Shown here: positions 18,463 to 25,026 of the stretch, piece after piece
Layout of the letters: each line of letters begins with the position of its first letter
Numbering within the stretch: position 1 is the stretch's first letter
Origin: Streptomyces sp. WAC 01529
GTDB lineage: Bacteria > Actinomycetota > Actinomycetes > Streptomycetales > Streptomycetaceae
DNA: 64,000 nt
Assembly (NCBI RefSeq): GCF_003945545.1
Contig: NZ_CP029617.1
Location: 4,475,001 to 4,539,000 of the forward strand
Direction of reading: 5' to 3'
Translations under genes and position numbers: made by a program
The notes under the pieces: model-generated
Databases searched by the model: none
What the model was told of the DNA's origin: nothing
What the model saw: the letters and a program-made list of their open reading frames with translations, nothing else

Positions 18463-19284
18463 GCCCACCGCGGCGCGGCGCCGGCTCGCGAACCAGACGA
18501 GGCCCGCCGTGGCCGCCGCCGCGCCCACCGCGGCCGCCGCGACGAGGGCGGGCCTCGGCGGGGCGGGCAGGCGCTGCTTGAGCCGCACGGGGCGGTGGAA
18601 GTCCAGGATCGGCCACGCGCGCGTGAGGGCTTCTTTGCGCAGGGCGCGGTCGGGGTTGACGGCGAAGGGGTGCCCGACGGACTGGAGCATCGGCAGATCG
18701 GTCGCCGAGTCGCTGTAGGCGTAGCAGCGGTCGAGGTCGTACCCCTCCGAGCGGGCCAGCTCCTTGATCGCCTCCGCTTTGGTGGGGCCGTACGCGTAGT
18801 ACTCCACCTCGCCGGTGAAGCAGCCGTCGTCCCCGACCACCATGCGGGTCGCCACCACCCGGTCAGCGCCGAGCAGTTCACCGATCGGCTCGACGACCTC
18901 GGCGCCCGAGGTGGAGACGATGACGACATCGCGGCCCGCGGTGTGGTGCTCCTCGATGAGGGACGCGGCCTCGTCGTAGATGATCGGGTCGATCAGGTCG
19001 TGCAGGGTCTCGGCGACGATTTCCTTGACCTGTTGCACGTTCCAGCCGCGGCACAGCGCGGACAGATACTGGCGCATCCGCTCCATCTGGTCATGGTCGG
19101 CACCGCCCGCCAGGAAGACGAACTGCGCGTACGCGGTGCGCAGCACCGCCCTGCGGTTGATCAGGCCGCCTTGGTAGAACGACTTGCTGAACGTGAGCGT
19201 GCTCGACTTCGCAATGACCGTCTTGTCCAGGTCAAAGAAGGCGGCCGTGCGAGGCAAGGAGTGGTTTTCCACAGGCTTGAGCAT
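18460..19284 (-). CDS. HAD-family hydrolase (SerB-like), membrane-tailed
   Basis: A 274-residue haloacid dehalogenase-superfamily phosphatase. Motif I is FFDLDKTVIA with the nucleophile Asp, motif II VIVSTSGAEV, and motif IV YAYSDSATDLPML. The helical cap between motifs I and II (about 60 residues) is of the SerB type (TIGR01490-like). The C-terminal VAAAAVGAAAATAGLVWFA is a single membrane segment followed by arginines, so it may be tethered with its catalytic domain in the cytosol. The orthologue in mycobacteria (Rv3661) is also divergent from ssd with the 6C RNA between. Substrate unknown. Confidence 0.9.
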   Translation of the reverse strand: MLKPVENHSLPRTAAFFDLDKTVIAKSSTLTFSKSFYQGGLINRRAVLRTAYAQFVFLAGGADHDQMERMRQYLSALCRGWNVQQVKEIVAETLHDLIDPIIYDEAASLIEEHHTAGRDVVIVSTSGAEVVEPIGELLGADRVVATRMVVGDDGCFTGEVEYYAYGPTKAEAIKELARSEGYDLDRCYAYSDSATDLPMLQSVGHPFAVNPDRALRKEALTRAWPILDFHRPVRLKQRLPAPPRPALVAAAAVGAAAATAGLVWFASRRRAAVG

Positions 19285-19379
19285 AGGCGCCCACCATTCG
19301 GCGTAAGCTGAGGCGCGTGGGTTTGCCTGAGAAGGCTCTCGGGTACACCATGGAAGTCACGGATCGTTCGCGACCGTGC

Positions 19380-19460
19380 TAACCCGGTCTGGCTCCTCCC
19401 CCCCCGAGTCGGACCGTGGGGACGACCCCCGCTCTCCCCCCCGGCGGGGGTCGTCGCATG
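19380..19460 (+). ncRNA. 6C-type small RNA
   Basis: Two consecutive hairpins carry C-rich loops. The first has arms 19386-19395 and 19406-19415 around a loop with eight C, and the second has arms 19421-19432 and 19444-19455 around a loop with seven C. This is the defining feature of the actinobacterial 6C RNA (Rfam family 6C; B11 in M. tuberculosis), which lies between the same two neighbours, Rv3660c and Rv3661. In mycobacteria it pairs through the C loops with G-rich mRNA sites. The 5' end is not visible. A TAAGCT at 19304-19309 could be its -10, which would put the start near 19316 and give an RNA of about 145 nt. Confidence 0.9.
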
Positions 19461-19705
19461 TCCGGATGGGTTTTTGAGCCCTCCGTCGATCATCTTCCGA
19501 CCTTCGGGGCCCTCCCTGCGCCCTCCCGGCGTTTTTGAGGTCTGCCCAAGATCCGTCACTGTGTGTAGCCGTAGCGCTGCTCTGCGGAAGTCTTCGGGAA
19601 GTCGGCGGAAGGCCCTGGGAAGACAGCGCGAACGTGGCGCGAAGCCGACGTGAAGCCGTTGCGATGTCACTGGTTTGGGTGACGGAGATATTCACAGGCA
19701 TCGCC

Positions 19706-19714
19706 TTGTCCACA
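19706..19714 (+). promoter_or_regulatory. Consensus DnaA box upstream of ssd
   Basis: TTGTCCACA is the preferred Streptomyces DnaA box. A weaker match, AGATCCACA, follows at 19726-19734. They are in the 400-bp gap between the 6C RNA and ssd, in AT-richer DNA. There is no cluster as at oriC, so this may be chance or a DnaA-regulated promoter. Confidence 0.45.
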
Positions 19715-19859
19715 GTTATTGACCAAGATCCACACGATTTCCCGGATCGCCGCACACTGATTCCGCCCGTTCCGCTCGCGAAGTTCATGGCCGGATTGCT
19801 TTGCCCGGTTCTTCGCCCATGCGGAGCGCGGCATTCACAGGGGCTTGTGTGAGAGGGGG

Positions 19860-20990
19860 ATGGAGATCGTGGGTGGACTGATTTCACAGGGTGGGGCCGC
19901 GCCGCCCGACGGACGGCACGGCGGACCGCTGATCCTCACGGAGGACGTGGATCTCCTCGATGACCTGCTGCGCCTGTGTGCGGCGGCAGGGGCGCGGCCC
20001 GAGGTGCACCATGGCGGGCCCGACCGCGCAGGGGGCTGGGACTCGGCCCCGCTCGTCCTCGTCGGCGACGACGCGGCCGGCCGGCTGCGCGGGGCCGCGC
20101 GGCGGCGCGGGATCGTGTTGGTTGGGCGGGATCAGGACGATTCCGGTGTCTGGCAGCGGGCGGTGGAGATCGGTGCCGACCATGTGCTGCTTTTGCCCGA
20201 CGGCGAGCAGTGGCTCGTGGACCGGATCGCGGACGTGGCCGAGGGCGTGGGGCGGCCCGCGCTCACCGTCGGCGTGATCGGGGGACGGGGCGGTGCCGGG
20301 GCCTCCACCCTGGCCTGCGCCCTCGCGGTCACGGCGGCCCGCGAGGGGCGGCGCACGATGCTCGTCGACGCGGACCCGCTGGGCGGCGGCCTCGACGTCC
20401 TCCTCGGGGGTGAGACGGCCGAGGGGCTGCGCTGGCCGGCCTTCGCCGCGTCGCGGGGCAGGGTCGGCGGAGGAGCGCTGGAGGAGTCCCTTCCGGAGCT
20501 GCACGCGCTGCGGGTCCTGAGCTGGGACCGAGGGGATGCGGTGGCGGTCGCCCCGGAGGCCGTCCGGGCGGTCGTCTCCGCGGCCCGCAGACGCGGGGGT
20601 GTGGTCGTCGTCGACCTGCCGCGCCGGGTGGACGAGACGGTCGCCGAGGCGCTGGCCCAGATCGACCTGGGCCTGCTGGTGGTGCCGCCGGAGCTGCGCG
20701 CGGTGGCGGGGGCGCGGCGGGTGGCGTCGGCGGCCGGGCTCGTGCTGCGGGATCTGCGGGTGGTGGTCCCCAAGGGCGCGGGCTCGCCGGGCCTCGGGCG
20801 GCTCGACGCGGAGGAGGTCGCGGGGCTGCTCGGACTGCCGCTTGTGGGGGAAGTGCCCTGGGAGGCGGGGCTGCCCGAGGCGCAGGCGGCGGGGGTGCCG
20901 CCCGCTGGTGCCGCGCGCGGGCCGCTGGCCCGGTTCTGCGCCGCCTTCTGGGGACGGCTGCCGGCCGAGGCCCTCGGAGGGGGCGTATGA
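19860..20990 (+). CDS. ssd: Ssd/CpaE-like septum-site/pilus ATPase homologue
   Basis: A 376-residue CpaE-like protein (helicase/secretion-neighbourhood group, TIGR03815-like). An N-terminal receiver-like half without obvious phospho-acceptor is followed by a ParA-type half from about residue 135. The P-loop reads VGVIGGRGGAGASTLACAL, so both lysines of the deviant Walker A are missing (Arg and Ala in their place), and ATP hydrolysis is doubtful. In mycobacteria Ssd (Rv3660c) affects septation, and related CpaE proteins position Tad pili. ATG 19860 follows GAGAGGGGG. The start of tadA overlaps its stop (ATGA), making it the first gene of the tad operon. Confidence 0.88.
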   Translation: MEIVGGLISQGGAAPPDGRHGGPLILTEDVDLLDDLLRLCAAAGARPEVHHGGPDRAGGWDSAPLVLVGDDAAGRLRGAARRRGIVLVGRDQDDSGVWQRAVEIGADHVLLLPDGEQWLVDRIADVAEGVGRPALTVGVIGGRGGAGASTLACALAVTAAREGRRTMLVDADPLGGGLDVLLGGETAEGLRWPAFAASRGRVGGGALEESLPELHALRVLSWDRGDAVAVAPEAVRAVVSAARRRGGVVVVDLPRRVDETVAEALAQIDLGLLVVPPELRAVAGARRVASAAGLVLRDLRVVVPKGAGSPGLGRLDAEEVAGLLGLPLVGEVPWEAGLPEAQAAGVPPAGAARGPLARFCAAFWGRLPAEALGGGV

Positions 20991-22162
20991 GCGCGGTCGT
21001 GGGGGCGCGGATGCTTGACGGGGTCCGCCAGTGGCTCGCGGAGAACGGCACGGAACCGACCCCGGCGCGGGTCGCCGAGGCGCTGCGGGCGCAGGGCCGG
21101 GTCCTCGGGGACACCGAAGTGCTCGGCGCCGCCGCGCAGTTGCGCTCGGAGCTGGTCGGCGCGGGGCCTCTGGAGCCACTGCTCGCGGACGCCTCGGTGA
21201 CCGATGTGCTGGTCTCCGCACCGGACCGGGTCTGGGTGGACCGGGGCGGCGGCCTCGAGCTGACGGAGGTCACGTTCCGGGACGCGGCAGCCGTGCGCCG
21301 CCTCGCGCAGCGCCTCGCGTCCGTCGCGGGGCGGCGCCTGGACGACGCGAGGCCCTGGGTGGACGCGCGCCTCCCGGACGGCACCCGGCTGCACGCCGTC
21401 CTGCCGCCGGTCGCCGTCGGCTCCACCTGCCTCTCGCTGCGGGTGGTGCGGCCCCGGGCCTTCACTCTCACGGAGCTGGTCGAGGCGGGGACGGTGCCAC
21501 CCGGAGGCGACCGGGTGCTGCGGGCGCTGCTCGACGCCCGGCTGTCCTTCCTGATCAGCGGGGGCACGGGCAGCGGAAAGACGACCCTGCTGAGCGCGCT
21601 GCTCGGTCTGGTCGGCCCCAAGGAGCGGATCGTGCTGGCCGAGGACTCCACGGAGTTGAGGCCCGACCACCCCCATGTGGTCCGGCTCGAATCCCGCCCT
21701 GCGAACCAGGAGGGGGCCGGTCTCGTCGGCCTCGACCACTTGGTGCGCCAGGCGCTGCGGATGCGGCCCGACCGGCTGGTCGTCGGCGAGGTGCGGGGCG
21801 CCGAGGTGATCCATCTCCTGGCGGCGCTGAACACCGGACACGAGGGCGGCTGCGGCACGGTGCACGCCAACGCTGCGGGGGACGTGCCCGCCCGACTGGA
21901 GGCCCTGGGGACGGCCGCAGGGCTCGACCGGGCCGCTCTGCACAGCCAGTTGGCGGCCGCGCTGTCGGTGGTGATCCATCTCGTACGCGACCGGGCGGGC
22001 CGTCGCCGCATCGCCGAGGTGCATGTGCTGGAGCGTGCCGGGTCGGGCCTGGTGGTGACGGTGCCCGCGCTGCGGTGGGGTCGGGACGCCTTCACCGAGG
22101 GGCCGGGGTGGGCGCGGCTGAGCGCGCTCCTGGAAGGCGCGGACGGGGGCGGTGCGGTGTGA
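20987..22162 (+). CDS. tadA: TadA/CpaF-type pilus assembly ATPase
   Basis: A 391-residue secretion ATPase. Walker A is GGTGSGKTT at 192-200, preceded by the family's LRVVRPRAFTLTEL, and Walker B is in RPDRLVVGEVRGAE, followed by TGHEGGCGTVHAN. This is the GspE/TadA family that powers Flp-type pilus assembly or type II-like secretion at the membrane. The N-terminal helical domain is about 60 residues shorter than in Caulobacter CpaF. It overlaps ssd by ATGA and tadB by GTGA, so the set is translated as a unit. Confidence 0.93.
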   Translation: MSAVVGARMLDGVRQWLAENGTEPTPARVAEALRAQGRVLGDTEVLGAAAQLRSELVGAGPLEPLLADASVTDVLVSAPDRVWVDRGGGLELTEVTFRDAAAVRRLAQRLASVAGRRLDDARPWVDARLPDGTRLHAVLPPVAVGSTCLSLRVVRPRAFTLTELVEAGTVPPGGDRVLRALLDARLSFLISGGTGSGKTTLLSALLGLVGPKERIVLAEDSTELRPDHPHVVRLESRPANQEGAGLVGLDHLVRQALRMRPDRLVVGEVRGAEVIHLLAALNTGHEGGCGTVHANAAGDVPARLEALGTAAGLDRAALHSQLAAALSVVIHLVRDRAGRRRIAEVHVLERAGSGLVVTVPALRWGRDAFTEGPGWARLSALLEGADGGGAV

Positions 22163-23019
22163 GTACGACGGTGTGGGCGGCGGTCGTGTGCGCGGGAAGC
22201 GCGGCCTGGCTGATGGAGGGCCGGGATCGCACGGCCCGGCGCGTTCGGGTGGTGCTCGGGGCCGGGGTGGGCGAGAAGGCGGGTGGCCGGTCCTGGCGCC
22301 GGGCCCTCGCCGTCGGCCGCGGTCGGGTGGGGCACGAGTGGTGGTGCCTGCTGGCGGGAGCGGTGGTGGCGGTCCTCGGGGAGTCACCGCTGCCACTGGT
22401 CGCGGGTGCGGCGGGAGTGCCGTTGGCGGGGCGGGTGCGGCGGGCCAGGGACGCGCGCCGGGAGCGCGAGCGGCGCGGCGAGGCGGTGATCGCGCTGTGC
22501 GGGGCGCTCGCGGGCGAGGTGCGGGCGGGGCGGCAGCCGGGGGAGGCGTTGCGGCTGGCCCTCGATACGGGCGCCGACGGGTGCACCGGGACCGGGGAGG
22601 GGCGTGGCGCGGTGCTGGCGGCGGCCCGGTTCGGCGGGGATGTGCCGGGGGCGCTGGGCGAGGCGGCGCGGGAGCCGGGGGCGGAGGGGCTGCTGGGGCT
22701 CGCGGCGTGCTGGCGGGTGGCGGTGCACCGGGGTGCGGGGTTGGCGGCGGGGCTGGAGCGGCTGGAGGGCGCGCTGCGCTCGGAGCGCGACCAGCGGGCG
22801 GATCTGCGCGCCCAGTTGGCGGGGGCGCGGTCGACGGCCGTGATGCTCGCGGGGCTGCCGGTGCTCGGGCTGCTGATGGGCGGCGCGCTGGGGGCGGAGC
22901 CGCTGCGGGTGCTGCTGCACACGGGCGCGGGGCTCGGCTGTCTGGCGGCGGGCGGAGTGCTTGAGGGCGCCGGGGTGTGGTGGGCGCTGCGGATCGTGCG
23001 AGGGGCGGAGGGGCGATGA
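22159..23019 (+). CDS. tadB: TadB-like inner-membrane platform protein
   Basis: GTG 22159 overlaps the tadA stop and opens a 286-residue frame. Hydrophobic segments lie at about residues 3-16, 60-95, 220-245 and 250-275. The cytosolic part in between, with EAVIALCGALAGEVRAGRQPGEAL, is the T2SF (GspF-like) repeat that contacts the ATPase. Its C-terminal region is very rich in Gly and Ala. Two GspF-type genes in tandem (tadB, tadC) are the rule for Tad systems. Confidence 0.85.
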   Translation: MSTTVWAAVVCAGSAAWLMEGRDRTARRVRVVLGAGVGEKAGGRSWRRALAVGRGRVGHEWWCLLAGAVVAVLGESPLPLVAGAAGVPLAGRVRRARDARRERERRGEAVIALCGALAGEVRAGRQPGEALRLALDTGADGCTGTGEGRGAVLAAARFGGDVPGALGEAAREPGAEGLLGLAACWRVAVHRGAGLAAGLERLEGALRSERDQRADLRAQLAGARSTAVMLAGLPVLGLLMGGALGAEPLRVLLHTGAGLGCLAAGGVLEGAGVWWALRIVRGAEGR

Positions 23020-23789
23020 GTTCTGTCCACAGGCTGGGGGTGGCGGTGTGGGGAGTCACGGCCGTGCTCTGGCTGACGCTGACGGTGCTGGCCGCGCGGC
23101 GCGAGAGGGCGCTGCGGCGCAGGGTGGGGCAGGCGCTGGGCGTGGAGAGGCCGATGGCGCGGCGCGGGGAGCGGTGGTCGGGCCTGGGCGGCAGAGCGCG
23201 TGCCTGGTTCCCGGTCGCCGGTGTGGCCGGCGCGGCTTATGCCCTGGTGGGCGGGGCTCCCGGGCTCGTGACGGGGGCGGCGGTGGGCTACGGCGCATGG
23301 CGCTGGCGGCGGACGCGCACGCCCACCCGCGAGCCGGACGCGCCGGAAGCGGCCCATCAACTACCGCTGGCGGCGGACCTCTTGGCGGCCTGCGTGACCG
23401 CCGGAGCGAGCCCTGTCTCAGCGGCCCGAGCCGTCGGGGAGTCGCTGCGGGGCCCGGTCGGCGAGCGGCTCACACGAGGAGCGGCGGAAGTGCGGCTGGG
23501 CAGCGAACCAGCCGACGCGTGGCGCCAGTTGGCGGCGATACCGGACGCGGCCCCGCTGGCCCGGCTCCTGGAACGCGCAGGTGACTCTGGAGCACCCGCC
23601 GCGGAACCGGTGGCACGCCTCGCCGCGGACGCCAGGGCCGCGCGGGCCCGGGCGGCCACGGCCAGGGCGCGAAGGGCGGCGGTCCTGATGACGGCGCCCG
23701 TGGGCCTGTGCTTCCTCCCGGCGTTCGTCGCGGTCGGGGTGCTGCCGGTGCTGATCGGGCTGGCGGAGGGCCTGCTGAGGACGGAGTGA
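23016..23789 (+). CDS. tadC: TadC-like inner-membrane platform protein
   Basis: A 257-residue second GspF-type protein, starting at ATG 23016 over the tadB stop. The T2SF motif reads AAHQLPLAADLLAACVTAGASPVSAARAVG (about residues 108-137). Membrane helices are near residues 5-25, 65-92 and 220-255. It forms the pilus assembly platform with TadB. The stop lies inside a 21-bp tandem repeat, and a gap of 111 bp separates it from the pilin gene, the only long gap in the operon. Confidence 0.85.
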   Translation: MSSVHRLGVAVWGVTAVLWLTLTVLAARRERALRRRVGQALGVERPMARRGERWSGLGGRARAWFPVAGVAGAAYALVGGAPGLVTGAAVGYGAWRWRRTRTPTREPDAPEAAHQLPLAADLLAACVTAGASPVSAARAVGESLRGPVGERLTRGAAEVRLGSEPADAWRQLAAIPDAAPLARLLERAGDSGAPAAEPVARLAADARAARARAATARARRAAVLMTAPVGLCFLPAFVAVGVLPVLIGLAEGLLRTE

Positions 23790-23834
23790 AGGCCGCTGAG
23801 GACGGACTGAAGGCTGCTGAGAACGGACTGAGGA
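23772..23834. repeat. 21-bp tandem repeat x3 across the tadC stop codon
   Basis: Three units (23772-23792, 23793-23813, 23814-23834) of the form CTGCTGAGGACGGACTGAAG with few changes. The tadC stop at 23787-23789 is in the first unit, and both later units carry TGA at the same position. Confidence 0.85.
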
Positions 23835-23900
23835 CACGGAAAGCCGACTGCCGCGACCAATCGGGCGGCGGCAACACGCACCAACATCACGGGGGTTGAC

Positions 23901-24104
23901 ATGTATGCACGGGATTACGCACGGACGCTGCGTCGACGGGCTCGCGCGGCGGGCCGGGACGCGGGGATGGTCACGTCCGAGTACGCGATGGGGCTGATCG
24001 CGGCGGTGGGGTTTGCCGGGCTGCTCTACAAGGTGGTGACGAGCGGCCAGGTCAGGGCGGCTCTGCAGGCGCTGGTGGAGAAGGCACTCAATGCGCCGTT
24101 CTGA
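23901..24104 (+). CDS. Flp-like pilin (DUF4244 family)
   Basis: A 67-residue prepilin. A positively charged leader (MYARDYARTLRRRARAAGRDAG) is followed by MVTSEYAMGLIAAVGFAGLLYKVV, so the class IVb cleavage pattern G/xxxxEY is present: cleavage after the Gly at residue 22 would leave Glu at +5 and Tyr at +6. The hydrophobic stretch forms the filament core. No prepilin peptidase gene is in the window, so a TadV-type enzyme must be elsewhere. The ATG follows GGGGG. The homologous gene in mycobacteria is Rv3656c. Confidence 0.88.
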   Translation: MYARDYARTLRRRARAAGRDAGMVTSEYAMGLIAAVGFAGLLYKVVTSGQVRAALQALVEKALNAPF

Positions 24105-24477
24105 ACGCGGGCCGAGGCCACCCGCGGGGGACCGGGGGTTCGTGACGGCGGAGGCGGCCGTGGTGCTGCCGACGCTGGTCCTGTTCGCCATGGCACTGGT
24201 CTGGACGCTGCTGGCCGCGTGCGCGCAGATCCAGTGCGTGGACGCGGCCAGGGCAGGGGCCCGCGCGGCGGCGCGGCAGGACCCGGAAGCGGTGGCCGCG
24301 GCGGCGGCACGGGAGGCGGCGCCGCGAGGGGCGCGGGTGTCCGTGCGACGCGACGGTGACCTGGTGCGGGTCGAGGTCGTGGCGGACGCACCGGGCCCGG
24401 GAGCGCTGGGCCTCGGTCTGAGGCTGCGGTCGGAGGCGGTGGCATTGGCGGAGGAGACGGTGGGGGTGGGCGTATGA
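24091..24477 (+). CDS. TadE-family pseudopilin-like protein
   Basis: A 128-residue protein overlapping the pilin gene by 14 bases. Its N-terminal part reads DRGFVTAEAAVVLPTLVLFAMALVWTLL, a TadE-type segment with the prepilin-like G-FVTAE start, so it may also be processed. The extracytoplasmic rest is Ala/Arg-rich. TadE proteins are minor pilins needed for Flp pilus assembly. It overlaps the next gene by ATGA. Confidence 0.85.
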   Translation: MRRSERGPRPPAGDRGFVTAEAAVVLPTLVLFAMALVWTLLAACAQIQCVDAARAGARAAARQDPEAVAAAAAREAAPRGARVSVRRDGDLVRVEVVADAPGPGALGLGLRLRSEAVALAEETVGVGV

Positions 24478-24827
24478 GGGGCGGGGTGTGGCGCGGGCCC
24501 GACCGGGACCGCGGGGCGGCCACGGTGTGGGTGGCGGTGGTGATGGCGGTGCTCTGCGTGGTCTGCGGCGCGGTGCTCGCGATGGGGCAGGCCGTCGTGG
24601 CCCGGCATCGGGCGGGCGGCGCGGCGGACTTGGCGGCGCTGGCCGCGGCGGACCGGTGGGCGGCGGGCGCGTCGGCGGCCTGTGCGGGGGCTGGCCGGGT
24701 GGCCCGGGAGCAGGGGGCTCGGCTGGTGCGGTGCGTGGTGCGGGGGGATGTCTCGGAGGTCACGGCGGCTGCGTCTGTCGGCGCCTTCTCGGCGGAGGTC
24801 CGCTCTCGCGCGGGGCCGCCCTCGTGA
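24474..24827 (+). CDS. Helicase-neighbourhood TadE-like protein
   Basis: A 117-residue protein with DRGAATVWVAVVMAVLCVVCGAVLAMGQAVVARHRAGGAADLAALAAAD. It fits the actinobacterial TadE-like family that always accompanies the CpaE-like protein and the DECH helicase (TIGR03816-like). Two cysteines in the outer region (about residues 66 and 85) may pair. It ends the tad operon. A dispersed repeat lies between it and the convergent helicase gene. Confidence 0.83.
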   Translation: MRGGVWRGPDRDRGAATVWVAVVMAVLCVVCGAVLAMGQAVVARHRAGGAADLAALAAADRWAAGASAACAGAGRVAREQGARLVRCVVRGDVSEVTAAASVGAFSAEVRSRAGPPS

Positions 24828-24889
24828 CGGGGCCCCGTGTACGCCGTGCCGCGCGGCGCGGGGTGGGTGTCGCCTCTTCCCCGCCGTCG

Positions 24890-24975
24890 TGGGGGGCCTG
24901 GACCGCCGCTCCGCGGCGGATGCTTTCCCACCCACCCCCCGTCTCACGGCACCGAGCGGTGCGCGTAGGGGCGGG
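24890..24975. repeat. Dispersed intergenic repeat A, copy 1
   Basis: Contains the hairpin core CCGCCGCTCCGCGGCGG followed by ATGCTTTCCCACCCACC and, further on, GTCTCACGGCACCGAG and GTAGGGGCGGGG. The same order of blocks recurs at 60417-60512 and 63913-64000. It lies between convergent genes, where the hairpin could also end transcription. Confidence 0.75.
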
Positions 24976-25026
24976 GCCACGCTGCCGCGGGGCAGGCCCA
25001 CGGCTCCCGGCCGAACCGGCCGAGGC

